A stretch of DNA of 48,636 nucleotides from Oscillospiraceae bacterium (GTDB taxonomy: Bacteria > Bacillota > Clostridia > Oscillospirales > Ruminococcaceae): assembly GCA_017532085.1 (NCBI GenBank), contig JAFXJT010000050.1, positions 1 to 48,636 on the forward strand, read 5' to 3'. The translations under genes were made by a program, and so were the position numbers. Numbering within the stretch: position 1 is the stretch's first letter; every line of letters starts with the position of its first letter. Shown one piece after another: positions 16,511 through 25,891 of the stretch. Below the pieces are notes generated by a model. It ran no database searches. It was given only the letters and a program-made list of their open reading frames with translations, and had not been told where the DNA came from.

Positions 16511-17794
16511 TTAGGATTCGATCTTTTCCAGAGCTGCGAGTTTTACGCAGAGGCAGAACAGCTCCATAGTTTTGCGGAGTACATCCACAGAAGGATACGT
16601 GGGAGCAATACGGATATTGGAATCATCGGGATCCTTACCGCCCGGATAGGTTGCGCCGGCAGGGGTGAGCGTTACGCCGGCATCCTTGCAAAGTTGCACA
16701 ATCCGTTTTGCACAGCCGTTCGGAGCTTGATAGGAGATAAAGTATCCGCCTTGAGGGGCAGACCATGTGCCCAATCCCAGCGGCTTCAATTCCTGTTCCA
16801 ACAGTTCGATGACGACATCAAATTTCGGCTTGAGAATTGCAGCGTGCAGTTTCATATGTTCTTTCACGCCTTCGGCATTGCCAAAGAAACGTGCATGGCG
16901 CAATTGATTGATTTTATCAAATCCGATGGTCTGGATTCCCATATCACGACTGAATTGCGCCAAATTCGCTTTGCTCATAGTAACAGCAGCGATGCCGGCT
17001 CCGGCAAATGTTACTTTCGAGGTGGATACGAACTGATAAACCATATCCTCAGAGCCGAATTCCTTGCATGCATCTGTAATGCGAAGCGGTGTTACAGGAT
17101 TCTCTACGATATGGTGAAGGAAATATGCGTTATCCCAAAAGATACGGAAATCTTGAGCGGCAGGCTTCAGTGATGCAAATCGACGCACCACGGCATCGCT
17201 GAATACAACACCGGTGGGATTTGCATATATGGGCACACACCATATTCCTTTCACGCTTTCATCTGATTCTACATACTTTGCAACCATGTCCATATCGGGA
17301 CCGTCTGCAAGCATTGGAATCGGAATCATTTCAAAGCCAAAGTAGTTTGCAACAGCAAAATGCCGATCATAGCCCGGAACAGGGCAAAGGAATTTCACGT
17401 TATCCAGCTGAGACCAGGGAGTACAGCCGGCAATGCCGTGCACATAGGCGATCTGAAAACAATTGAACATCAGCTGCAAACTGGAGTTGCCGGCTGCAAA
17501 TACCTCATCGGCAGGTACACCCAGCAAATCCGCAAACAGCGTTCTGACTTCAAGAATACCGCCGGGTACGCCATAGTTCCGGCAGTCCGCGCCGGTTTCC
17601 GAGATCAGAGAATCATCGGCAGAAAGCGTATTCATCATCGGCATGGTGAGTGCAAGCTGTTCGGGCGATGGGTTTCCGCGAGCCATATTCAACTGCAGCT
17701 TTTGAGCAGCAAACGCATCGTAGGCAGCTTTTGTTTCATTGTATAAAGCTGCTCTAGCCTCTTGCGATAGCTGAGAAAGTAACTTTTGTTCCAT
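16511..17794 (-). CDS. PLP-dependent aspartate aminotransferase, type Ic
   Basis: This is a 427-aa fold-type I aminotransferase. The sequence fits the type Ic aspartate aminotransferase group (Pfam Asp_aminotransf, PF12897): LNMARGNPSPEQLAL near the N-terminus, NYGVPGGILEVR, YANPTGVVFSD, and VSTSKVTFAGAGIA with the PLP-binding Lys. A C-terminal substrate Arg lies in NIRIAPTYPS. It would interconvert aspartate/2-oxoglutarate with oxaloacetate/glutamate. The start follows GGAAGGA. It is first in a two-gene unit with serS. Substrate specificity is family inference. Confidence 0.85.
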   Translation of the reverse strand: MEQKLLSQLSQEARAALYNETKAAYDAFAAQKLQLNMARGNPSPEQLALTMPMMNTLSADDSLISETGADCRNYGVPGGILEVRTLFADLLGVPADEVFAAGNSSLQLMFNCFQIAYVHGIAGCTPWSQLDNVKFLCPVPGYDRHFAVANYFGFEMIPIPMLADGPDMDMVAKYVESDESVKGIWCVPIYANPTGVVFSDAVVRRFASLKPAAQDFRIFWDNAYFLHHIVENPVTPLRITDACKEFGSEDMVYQFVSTSKVTFAGAGIAAVTMSKANLAQFSRDMGIQTIGFDKINQLRHARFFGNAEGVKEHMKLHAAILKPKFDVVIELLEQELKPLGLGTWSAPQGGYFISYQAPNGCAKRIVQLCKDAGVTLTPAGATYPGGKDPDDSNIRIAPTYPSVDVLRKTMELFCLCVKLAALEKIES

Positions 17795-17849
17795 AGGAGG
17801 TCCTTCCTTTACCTTAGGATTCTTTATGATACAAGTGTTTCAACAGTTT

Positions 17850-17878
17850 ATTATAGCATATTCTCAATGGAAATGCAA
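17850..17878 (-). promoter_or_regulatory. Promoter of the aminotransferase-serS unit
   Basis: On the minus strand, -35 TTGCAT (17873-17878), a 17-nt spacer and -10 TATAAT (17850-17855) are seen. The leader is about 50 nt. Confidence 0.62.
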
Positions 17879-17966
17879 CGGCTTTTTGAAAAAACCTTTC
17901 ATTTTTTGCAGATCTCTGATTTCTTCATTTTTTATCCTGCAAAACAGAAAAAATATCTGTGTTTGC

Positions 17967-17996
17967 TTGACAGGAGCAGTGAAAACGGTTTATAAT
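17967..17996 (+). promoter_or_regulatory. Promoter of the LCP gene
   Basis: -35 TTGACA (17967-17972), an 18-nt spacer and -10 TATAAT (17991-17996) are seen. Confidence 0.78.
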
Positions 17997-18092
17997 AATC
18001 GTAAAAGAAGAGACAAACACAAACCATAGAAAAAAAGAGAATGATGTTTGTCCATAGCAGCTATCGTGTGTACAATCAAAGGAGCAGAGTAT

Positions 18093-19244
18093 ATGAGTAA
18101 AAAAAGCAACAGCTTTTCTGATACAAAGCCGCTGCCTGTCAAGGAGGCGGTTAAGGCAGCCGGAAAGCAATCGGAAAAACCAACGGATGCAGCATCTATA
18201 AGAGAAAAGAATTCCGCTGCGATCACAAAGAGTCATACAGGTCTGAAATCGGAAAAACAAAAACCAAAGCGCAGAGGCTGCAATCCACTGACTATCCTGC
18301 TGATCTTCGTGGTATTGGTGTTTGGTGTATTCTCGTTGATTTCCATTTGGGCGATTCAGCAGCTTCGCTATGAGCCCACACAGCTGCGGCAGATGATTGC
18401 GGATGATGCGGTCTATGAAGATGAGCAGATACGGAATATTCTGGTGATTGGCAGCGATTCCCGCGGCGATTCGGGCGGCAGATCCGATGCAATGCTGCTG
18501 GTAACGCTGAGCGGCCGCAACAAGACCATCACGATTACCTCGCTGATGCGGGATAGTTATGTGAGCATTCCGGGACATGGCTGCAACAAACTGAATGCCG
18601 CATATGTATATGGGGGTGCTACCCTCTTAATGGATACCATTGAAGCCAATTATCATATTGATGTGGATGAATATGTCGTCATAGATTTTTCAGCATTTGT
18701 AGCAGTCATTGATGCATTCGGCGGAATGGAGCTTACCATCAGCGATGCGGAAGCAGAGGGTATGAATATTATCCTGCAGGCAGAGCTGAATTTGCTCATG
18801 GGGGATGCGGTGAATGCGGATTTGCTGCCCGGCGGCGGAACATATCAGATGAATGGTAAGCAGGCGCTTGCCTATTCGCGATTGCGGTATGTGGGCAATG
18901 CGGATTATGAGCGCACCCAGCGTCAGCGTACTGTCATGCAGAAGCTGCTGGAGCAGATGAAATCGCTGCGTCCCGGAGCATGGTTTTCGTTGATTGAGGA
19001 TGCATTGCCGTTGATTTCCACGAATATGGAGCCGTTTTCATTGTATGTGCTTTCTCTGCGGGCACCGATTTTGCTTGCAGCCTATGATATCCAAACTCTG
19101 CGGCTGCCTGCCAACAATACCTATGTCAATGATACAACAGAGACCGGTGCAGCGGTGCTTGTTGTGGATTTCGATGCAAATTTGACGATATTCAAGCAAA
19201 CAGTAGAGGAGCCATATGCTGTGCAGAATACGTCCGAAGAATAA
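18093..19244 (+). CDS. LytR-CpsA-Psr (LCP) family cell-wall ligase
   Basis: This is a 383-aa membrane-anchored LCP protein. Such enzymes move undecaprenyl-linked glycopolymers (teichoic acid or capsule precursors) onto peptidoglycan. A Lys-rich cytoplasmic N-terminus of about 60 residues is followed by one TM (LTILLIFVVLVFGVFSLISIWAI) and an extracytoplasmic LCP domain. That domain has the conserved SDSRGDSGGRSDAMLLVTL, SLMRDSYVSIPGHGCNKLNAAY and ALAYSRLRYVGNADYERTQRQR with the polyprenyl-phosphate-binding Asp and Arg. The start at 18093 follows AAAGGAG. It is a single gene with its own promoter and terminator. Confidence 0.93.
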   Translation: MSKKSNSFSDTKPLPVKEAVKAAGKQSEKPTDAASIREKNSAAITKSHTGLKSEKQKPKRRGCNPLTILLIFVVLVFGVFSLISIWAIQQLRYEPTQLRQMIADDAVYEDEQIRNILVIGSDSRGDSGGRSDAMLLVTLSGRNKTITITSLMRDSYVSIPGHGCNKLNAAYVYGGATLLMDTIEANYHIDVDEYVVIDFSAFVAVIDAFGGMELTISDAEAEGMNIILQAELNLLMGDAVNADLLPGGGTYQMNGKQALAYSRLRYVGNADYERTQRQRTVMQKLLEQMKSLRPGAWFSLIEDALPLISTNMEPFSLYVLSLRAPILLAAYDIQTLRLPANNTYVNDTTETGAAVLVVDFDANLTIFKQTVEEPYAVQNTSEE

Positions 19245-19250
19245 GAAAAG

Positions 19251-19281
19251 AAAGGCGTGAGAAAACAATTCTCACGCCTTT
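19251..19281. terminator. Bidirectional terminator between the LCP gene and ptsI
   Basis: A 13-bp perfect stem (19251-19263 with 19269-19281, core GGCGTGAGAA) and a 5-nt loop, with T-rich sequence on the minus-strand side in particular, serve two convergent genes. Confidence 0.92.
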
Positions 19282-19299
19282 TGATATGATGGAAAACGG

Positions 19300-20943
19300 T
19301 TATTGATCGGGGGATTGAAGATTCAGATTGCGGATGGTTTCTCTCACTTTCAGCACATAGGCGGGGGAAACGGAAAGCTCATCAATTCCCATGCGCAGAA
19401 ATGTTTCTGTCAGCGAAGTATCAGCAGCAAGCTCACCGCAGATGCCGATCCAGATATTGTGGCTGTGAGCGCTTTTGGCAGTATAGGCGATCAAGCGCAG
19501 GACTGCTTCGTGTTTTGGATCGCAAAAGACTTCAAGTTTTGGATTTTGCCGATCGCAGGCAAGTGTATATTGAATCAGATCATTGGTTCCTACGCTGAAA
19601 AAATCCACCAAAGGAGCAAGCTGATCGCTGATAACGGCTGCAGCAGGTGTTTCGATCATAATGCCGATTTCGATTTGATTGCTAAAGGGCAAATCGGCGG
19701 CACGGAGTTCGACTTTCACCTCTTCACAGAGCGCCAGAATACGCTGCAGCTCCGAAACGCTTGTGATCATGGGAAACATAATGCCGAGCTTGCCATAGAC
19801 AGATGCCCGGAACAAAGCGCGCAGCTGTGTTTTGAACAGAGCCGGACGGCGCAGGCATAAGCGGATGGCACGGCAGCCCAATGCCGGATTTTCCTCCGGT
19901 TCCAGACGAAAATAATCCACCTTTTTATCGGCACCGATGTCCAGTGTACGAATAATGACTTTTTTGCCTGCCATACTTTCCAACACACGCTGATAGGCAG
20001 TACATTGCTGTTCTTCGGTAGGATAATCATCATTTTCCAGATAGAGAAACTCACTGCGGAACAAGCCGATGCCACCGGCATCATTGACCAGCGCTGCACC
20101 GATATCCTGGATACTGCCGATATTGGCAAACAGTTCGATTCTTGTGCCGTCAAGGGTGATGTTTTCTTTGCCTTTGAGCGTTTTGAGTAAAGCACGCTTT
20201 TCCAGATCAGCCTGTTGCTTGGCCTCCATGGAGGTCAAGGTATCGGCATCCGGATCAAGAAAAATTTCACCGCTGTCACCATCCACCGCAGCCACAACAC
20301 CATCCGAAACAGCAGTTAAAAACGCATCGCCTACGCCGATCACTGCGGGAATATTCATTGTGCGTGCTAAAATTGCGGTATGGGAATTGGTAGTGCCCTG
20401 TGCGGTAATAAATGCGAGCACTTTTTCTTTGTCCAGCGATACGGTTTCACTGGGGGCAAGATCATCAGCGCAGAGAATACGGGGTTCATTATAATCTGAA
20501 CCTGATTCGGTGTGCTCAGAAAGACAGGTGATGAGCCGATTGGATATATCTTTCACATCGGCAGCTCTTGCCTGCATATAAACATCTTCCATTGCGGAAA
20601 ACATAGCGGCAAAGCGTTCGGCTGTGACAGATACGGCATATTCGGCATTCACCGATTGCGTTTCAATGATGCTGCGAATGGATTCGTTATAATCCTCATC
20701 ATCCAGCATCATTTTGTGGATTTCAAAGATCTGTGCATTGGTCTCACCGACTTCTTTCAGCGCTTTTTCGTAGATCACAGAAAGCTGCGCTGCCGCTGCT
20801 GCGATGGCTCTCTCCATACGGGAAAGCTCCGCAGCGGGATCGGCAACGGAAAGACGGCGCACCTGTGCTTGCTGCCGCTTGAATACAAAAATCTTACCGA
20901 TAGCGATATTGCCACATACGCCTTTTCCGGTAAAATGCAGCAT
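19300..20943 (-). CDS. ptsI: PTS enzyme I (phosphoenolpyruvate--protein phosphotransferase)
   Basis: This is a 547-aa enzyme I, which takes phosphate from PEP and passes it to HPr. The swivelling-His motif GTTNSHTAILAR is present. The PEP-binding TIM barrel shows GIGLFRSEFLYL, IRTLDIGADKK, GCRAIRLCL and IGIMIETPAA. The catalytic Cys is in GICGELAAD. The frame is open upstream across the ptsH gene, but MLHFTGKGVCGNIAIG at 20943 with AAAGGA upstream is the start expected from the family. It is last in the ptsG-ptsH-ptsI operon. Confidence 0.96.
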   Translation of the reverse strand: MLHFTGKGVCGNIAIGKIFVFKRQQAQVRRLSVADPAAELSRMERAIAAAAAQLSVIYEKALKEVGETNAQIFEIHKMMLDDEDYNESIRSIIETQSVNAEYAVSVTAERFAAMFSAMEDVYMQARAADVKDISNRLITCLSEHTESGSDYNEPRILCADDLAPSETVSLDKEKVLAFITAQGTTNSHTAILARTMNIPAVIGVGDAFLTAVSDGVVAAVDGDSGEIFLDPDADTLTSMEAKQQADLEKRALLKTLKGKENITLDGTRIELFANIGSIQDIGAALVNDAGGIGLFRSEFLYLENDDYPTEEQQCTAYQRVLESMAGKKVIIRTLDIGADKKVDYFRLEPEENPALGCRAIRLCLRRPALFKTQLRALFRASVYGKLGIMFPMITSVSELQRILALCEEVKVELRAADLPFSNQIEIGIMIETPAAAVISDQLAPLVDFFSVGTNDLIQYTLACDRQNPKLEVFCDPKHEAVLRLIAYTAKSAHSHNIWIGICGELAADTSLTETFLRMGIDELSVSPAYVLKVRETIRNLNLQSPDQ

Positions 20944-20965
20944 AAGCGCATCATCCTTTCTGGGT

Positions 20966-21223
20966 TCAGAGATGTTCCGATAAAAAAGCCTTGATTGCTT
21001 CAGCAGCTTCTGATTCATCTTCGCCTTGAACGGTGATGGTGATGGTATCACCGCAGCGAATGCCCATGCCCATGAGCATCATCAGCTTTGATGCATTGAC
21101 TGTGCTGCCATCCTTTTCAATGAGCACTTCACTGCGGAAGGCTTTGGCGGTTTTGGAGAGCAATCCGGCCGGTCTGGCATGAATGCCTGCCGGATCCTTG
21201 ATGGTATATTGCAATGTGACCAT
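20966..21223 (-). CDS. ptsH: HPr phosphocarrier protein
   Basis: This is an 85-aa HPr that carries phosphate from enzyme I to EII proteins. The catalytic His15 lies in GIHARPAG and the length is canonical. The stretch NASKLMMLMGMGI aligns without gaps to NLKSIMGVMSLGI of Bacillus, putting Lys at position 46 where most Firmicutes HPr have the HPr-kinase target Ser46. Thus this HPr can act in sugar transport but probably cannot be a P-Ser co-repressor of CcpA. The start at 21223 follows AAGGAT. It sits 22 bp before ptsI and 43 bp after ptsG. Confidence 0.95.
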   Translation of the reverse strand: MVTLQYTIKDPAGIHARPAGLLSKTAKAFRSEVLIEKDGSTVNASKLMMLMGMGIRCGDTITITVQGEDESEAAEAIKAFLSEHL

Positions 21224-21266
21224 AGGGAGAATTATCCTTTCTGATTTGACATAGGGCGATAAAGGG

Positions 21267-23384
21267 TCAATGAATGATGAGAATGGTTTCTCCGGCACGG
21301 ACTGCACCGGAAGCGACAATCTCAATGTTCCCCAGTTCTTCCGCATTGCAGATGACGATCGGGGTAGTGAGCGGACAGCCTTCGTTTTGGATCTTGTTCA
21401 TGTCAAAGGAAATGAGCAGATCTCCGGTACGAACGCTCTGACCGGTTTTGACATGAGTGGTAAACCCTTCTCCATTGAGTGCTACGGTATCCATACCGAT
21501 GTGCATGAGAATCTCACAACCATCTTCTGTGACCAGATTGATGGCATGTTGGGTTTCAAACACCATACTGACGGTACCGTTGCAGGGAGCATAAAGTTTT
21601 CCGGCGATAGGTTCAATGGCGATGCCTTGTCCCAATATGCCGGCAGCAAAGGCTTCATCCGGCACCTGCTCCAAAGGGATGACGGTTCCTTCAAGGGGAG
21701 AAAACAGTCGGATTGCCGCTGTGTTCCGATGAGAAATCTTGCTTTCTTCTGCGGCAGAAGCTTCGGATGCTTCCGGCAGAGAAAGCGGCGCATCGGCAGC
21801 AGGCGAATCAAGGAACTCTTCCAGTCTTGATTTAATAACGGAAACCTGCGGTCCATAGATTACCTGTACGCCATTGCCTTTGTGGATGACTCCGGAAGCA
21901 CCGCTTTGCTTCAGCAGAGCGTCATTGACCTGTGCGGCATCATGAACTGTGACACGCAATCTGGTTGCGCAGCAATCAAGATCCGAGAGATTGGCTTTTC
22001 CGCCCAATCCTGCCAGAATCAATGCGCTGACAGAATCGGCATTTTGATTTTTGGAGGCATTGCGTTCATTGAGATCTTTGCGGGTATAGAGCTTGGTTTC
22101 TTCATCATCGGCTTCACGTCCGGGTGTTTTGAAGTTGAATTTTCGGATGAGAAAATAGAAGATAAAATAATACAGCACAGCATACAGCAGGCCCACCGGC
22201 AGAATACGGATCCAGTTTGTTTTATCGTTTCCTTGCAGAACACCGAACAAAACCAAATCAATCAGGCCACCGGAAAATGTCATACCGACTGTAACCTGAA
22301 GCAGATGCATCAGCATAAAGGAAAGTCCTGCGAGAATGCAGTGTACCACATACATAATCGGAGCGACAAACAGGAAGGTGAATTCCAGCGGCTCAGTGAT
22401 ACCGGTCAGCACAGAGGTGAGAGCCGCAGAAAAGAGCAATCCGCCGACCAGTTTCTTTTTTTCGGGACGCGCTGTCCGATACATTGCCAGAGCAGCAGCC
22501 GGCAGACCGAAAATCATAAAGGGGAATTTGCCGGTCATAAATCGGGTAGCGGATACTGAAAAACGTTCGGTTGCTTTGGAGGCAAGCTCTGCAAAGAAGA
22601 TATTTTGTGCGCCTTGTACGGTAACGCCGTCAATCACCACAGAGCCACCCAGTTCGGTTTGCCAGAAGGGCATATAGAACACATGATGCAAACCAAAAGG
22701 AATCAAAGCGCGCTCAATGATACCATAAATCCATGTGCCGGCATAACCGGAGCGCAGCACAAGCTGACCGAGCTGTGCAATGGCTGCCTGAACCGGCGGC
22801 CAAAGATAAAACATGACAATACCAACCAGAAGATAGACAAGACTGCAAATGATTGGTACAAAACGTGTGCCGCCAAAAAAGGACAGAACCTGCGGCAGCT
22901 GTATTTTATAAAAACGATTATGCAGTGCCGCCACACCCAGACCTACCAGAATGCCGCCGAATACACCCATTTGCAAGGTGGTAATGCCAAGATTGACTGT
23001 GGTAGTGTTTTCTGCCATGGCTTCCACACCGCCTTTGGCAGTGATCAGCGTGCTGATTGCAGTATTCATAATGAGATAACTGATCGCACCCGATAAAGCA
23101 ACAACTTCCTTTTCTTTTTTCGCCATACCGATGGCAACGCCCATGGCAAAGAGCAGTGCCAGATTGTCAAATACCACACTGCCTGTTTTGCTCATAATAT
23201 TGAGTATGGTAAAGAGCAGACCGCCTTCTTTGATGATATTGGTAAGATGATACGCTTCCAATGTGGTGGGATTGGTAAAAGAACTGCCGATACCTAATAG
23301 CAGACCTGCTACCGGAAGCAAAGCGATCGGCAGCATAAAAGATCGGCCGACTCTTTGCAGCACACCGAAAATCTTGTCTTTCAT
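21267..23384 (-). CDS. ptsG: PTS glucose/N-acetylglucosamine-type transporter EIICBA
   Basis: This is a 705-aa three-domain PTS permease importing and phosphorylating a hexose. EIIC (about 1-400, ten or so TMs) begins KIFGVLQRVGRSFMLPIALLPVAG and contains GITEPLEFTFLF. EIIB has the phosphorylated Cys in LDCCATRLRV. C-terminal EIIA has ETQHAINL and the phosphoryl-His in LMHIGMDTV. GGAGGT precedes the ATG at 23384. The gene order ptsG-ptsH-ptsI matches the Bacillus ptsGHI operon. Glucose is the likely substrate, but N-acetylglucosamine permeases share this architecture, so the symbol is provisional. Confidence 0.88.
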   Translation of the reverse strand: MKDKIFGVLQRVGRSFMLPIALLPVAGLLLGIGSSFTNPTTLEAYHLTNIIKEGGLLFTILNIMSKTGSVVFDNLALLFAMGVAIGMAKKEKEVVALSGAISYLIMNTAISTLITAKGGVEAMAENTTTVNLGITTLQMGVFGGILVGLGVAALHNRFYKIQLPQVLSFFGGTRFVPIICSLVYLLVGIVMFYLWPPVQAAIAQLGQLVLRSGYAGTWIYGIIERALIPFGLHHVFYMPFWQTELGGSVVIDGVTVQGAQNIFFAELASKATERFSVSATRFMTGKFPFMIFGLPAAALAMYRTARPEKKKLVGGLLFSAALTSVLTGITEPLEFTFLFVAPIMYVVHCILAGLSFMLMHLLQVTVGMTFSGGLIDLVLFGVLQGNDKTNWIRILPVGLLYAVLYYFIFYFLIRKFNFKTPGREADDEETKLYTRKDLNERNASKNQNADSVSALILAGLGGKANLSDLDCCATRLRVTVHDAAQVNDALLKQSGASGVIHKGNGVQVIYGPQVSVIKSRLEEFLDSPAADAPLSLPEASEASAAEESKISHRNTAAIRLFSPLEGTVIPLEQVPDEAFAAGILGQGIAIEPIAGKLYAPCNGTVSMVFETQHAINLVTEDGCEILMHIGMDTVALNGEGFTTHVKTGQSVRTGDLLISFDMNKIQNEGCPLTTPIVICNAEELGNIEIVASGAVRAGETILIIH

Positions 23385-23542
23385 GAGGATACCTCCACTA
23401 TGAATTTGCACATGGTCATACGAACCTGTGCAGAATGATCCTTCGATGTCCTATTATCGGGTGATTTTGTAAGAATATACATTGCATTCGGCATTGGAGG
23501 AATTTTTGAGAAGATCTGTTGGGAAAAATCCTCAAAAAACGA

Positions 23543-23571
23543 TTGCAATTAGCCGAAAAAAGCGGTATAAT
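23543..23571 (+). promoter_or_regulatory. Promoter of the recD2 operon
   Basis: -35 TTGCAA (23543-23548), a 17-nt spacer and -10 TATAAT (23566-23571) are seen. No convincing opposite-strand promoter for ptsG was found in the same gap. Confidence 0.66.
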
Positions 23572-23608
23572 AAAAACGTATATGATTTTTTCGGAAAGGA
23601 GGGTATTT

Positions 23609-25891
23609 ATGGCACAGACAGCCGGACAGACTGTTTCGCTGAAGGGGACTGTAGATGAGATTTTGTTTTTGAACGAAGCCAATGGGTATACTGTTGCAGA
23701 GCTGGAAACGGATACAGCATTGGTTACGATTGTAGGCGAAATCGGCAGATTAGAGCCGGGCGAGGAGCTGGAACTGACTGGTTCTTATGTCAATCATCCA
23801 CGGTTTGGTCAGCAATTTCATGCTGAAAGCTGTATCCGTGCGCTGCCCTCCTCCGTATTGAATATTGAACGCTATCTGGCAGGCGGAGCCATCCGTGGAA
23901 TCGGAAAAGCATTGGCAAAACGCATCGTTGCGGAATTTGGCGAGCTGACGTTGCAGGTCATGGAGAATACGCCGGAAAAGCTTGCCCGCATTAAGGGGAT
24001 TTCTGCACAGAAATGCGAAGAGATTGCCGCATCCGCAAAAGAAATCTTCGGGCTGCGCAGTTTGCTGGGCAAATTGGGAGCATATGGAGTATCCGCAAGC
24101 ATTGCTATGCAGGCATATCGCCGCTGGGGCGTATCCTCGTGGGATATCATACAGGGAAATCCATATTTGCTTTGCGGCTATGGACTGGAGCTGGAGTTTC
24201 GCCGTGCCGAACTGATTGCGAGAGATATGGGGATATCGGACAGTGATCCGAAGCGATTAAAAGCCGGCTTCTGCTGGATCCTGCAGAACAATGCCAATGA
24301 AGGACACACCTGTCTGCCGCTGGATCAGTTCAAGATGGCAGCCATGCGGGTGTTGGAGTTATCGGAAGAGGAGTTTGCTGCCGGCTATCGGATTTGCTTG
24401 CAGGATGATACGTTGATTCAGTATCAGAAGAAAGATCGGCCGTTTGTCTATCTTGAGGAGTATTATCATGCGGAAGATTTTATCGCCGCAAGGATTTCAG
24501 CGATGCTTTCTTTTTCTCCGCCGGAGGACTTTGATTGCAAACGTGCCATCGAAAAAGAGGAACAGGAAACCGGCATGACATATGCCGAGCTGCAAAAGAA
24601 AGCCATAGCCTGTGCATTCTCCCGCGGGATTATGGTGCTGACAGGTGGACCGGGTACAGGTAAGACTACAACGCTCAATGGTGTGATCGATTTGTGCGTC
24701 AAGGCTGGCAGCACCGTTTTGCTGGCAGCACCTACCGGCAGAGCTGCCAAGCGTATGACAGAGCTGACAGGCAGAGAAGCCAAAACCATTCACCGCTTAT
24801 TGGGTACGGAATATGATGATACTGGCCGGTTGGTATTTCAGCATCATGAAAAGAATCCGCTCAAAGGCGATGTGCTGATTGTCGATGAGGTTTCGATGGT
24901 GGATGTACTGTTGTTTGAAAGCCTGCTGCATGCGGTAAGATTATCCTGTCGGGTCATTCTGGTGGGAGACGAAGACCAGTTGCCTTCGGTAGGAGCAGGC
25001 AATCTGCTGCATACATTGGTGCACAGCGGATGTCTGCCTGTGGTTCGGTTGACAGAAATTTTCAGGCAGGCACAGGAAAGCTGCATCATTCGCAGTGCGC
25101 ATCAGATTGTCAATGGAGAACTGCCCGATTTGCAGGAAAAACAAAGTGATTTCTTTTTCTTTGATCGTCGGAATGCAGCGCAGGCCGCAGAATTTCTCAT
25201 GGATCTTTACAGTCGTCGTTTGCCAAAGGCATATGGCTTTATTCCGAAAACGGATATTCAGGTGATTTCACCGACGAGAAAGGGCTTGTTAGGTACCATC
25301 TCGTTGAATCAAATGATACAGGAAGCGGTGAATCCGCCAAAATATGGCAAAGCGATTCTGAAGAATCTGCTGTTTTCCTTCCGTGAGGGAGATAAGGTGA
25401 TGCAGATTCAGAATCAATATGAAATGGAATGGGTCAAAAACGGTGAACGAGGTGCCGGTGTATTCAACGGTGATATGGGAACGGTTTTGTATGTGGATAA
25501 AGCATCCAGGATGCTGCAGGTGGATTTTGACGGCAGAGTGGTGTGCTACAACGCTGATCAGCTGGAGCAGCTGGAGCTGGCTTATGCAGTAACAGTGCAT
25601 AAAAGTCAAGGCAGCGAGTTTGAAGCTGTAATCCTAATGCTGCCGGAAGGCTCGGATCGTCTCAGCTATCGAAGCTTGCTGTATACGGCTGTGACTCGTG
25701 CAAAAAAGCTGTTGATTCTTATTGGATCGCCGAAAAAGGTGCGGGAGATGGTACAGAATCATCGGCGCACTTTGCGGTATTCCTGCTTGCTGCATATGCT
25801 TCGGAGCACCTGCCGGCCCATAGAACTCGTGGAGACAGCGGAGACCGGTGAGGATTCTGAGGTTCCGCTGATTTATGGAGAAGCGTTATGA
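23609..25891 (+). CDS. recD2: ATP-dependent DNA helicase RecD2
   Basis: This is a 760-aa superfamily 1B 5'-3' helicase of the RecD2 type found in bacteria without RecBC. The N-terminal OB-like region (residues 1-70) and helix-hairpin-helix repeats (IRGIGKALAKRIV, IKGISAQKCEEIA) distinguish it from RecD. Walker A GGPGTGKT is at residues 346-353, Walker B VLIVDEVSMVD, and motif VI YTAVTRAKKLLILIG. The start at 23609 has GGAAAGGAGGG upstream; the longer open frame contains the promoter. It leads a run of six plus-strand genes; its stop overlaps comF by 4 bp. Confidence 0.95.
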   Translation: MAQTAGQTVSLKGTVDEILFLNEANGYTVAELETDTALVTIVGEIGRLEPGEELELTGSYVNHPRFGQQFHAESCIRALPSSVLNIERYLAGGAIRGIGKALAKRIVAEFGELTLQVMENTPEKLARIKGISAQKCEEIAASAKEIFGLRSLLGKLGAYGVSASIAMQAYRRWGVSSWDIIQGNPYLLCGYGLELEFRRAELIARDMGISDSDPKRLKAGFCWILQNNANEGHTCLPLDQFKMAAMRVLELSEEEFAAGYRICLQDDTLIQYQKKDRPFVYLEEYYHAEDFIAARISAMLSFSPPEDFDCKRAIEKEEQETGMTYAELQKKAIACAFSRGIMVLTGGPGTGKTTTLNGVIDLCVKAGSTVLLAAPTGRAAKRMTELTGREAKTIHRLLGTEYDDTGRLVFQHHEKNPLKGDVLIVDEVSMVDVLLFESLLHAVRLSCRVILVGDEDQLPSVGAGNLLHTLVHSGCLPVVRLTEIFRQAQESCIIRSAHQIVNGELPDLQEKQSDFFFFDRRNAAQAAEFLMDLYSRRLPKAYGFIPKTDIQVISPTRKGLLGTISLNQMIQEAVNPPKYGKAILKNLLFSFREGDKVMQIQNQYEMEWVKNGERGAGVFNGDMGTVLYVDKASRMLQVDFDGRVVCYNADQLEQLELAYAVTVHKSQGSEFEAVILMLPEGSDRLSYRSLLYTAVTRAKKLLILIGSPKKVREMVQNHRRTLRYSCLLHMLRSTCRPIELVETAETGEDSEVPLIYGEAL

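Noticed and set aside
15195-17850. T-box riboswitch upstream of the aminotransferase-serS unit
   Set aside because: The leader from the promoter at 17850 is only about 50 nt and lacks the T-box sequence.
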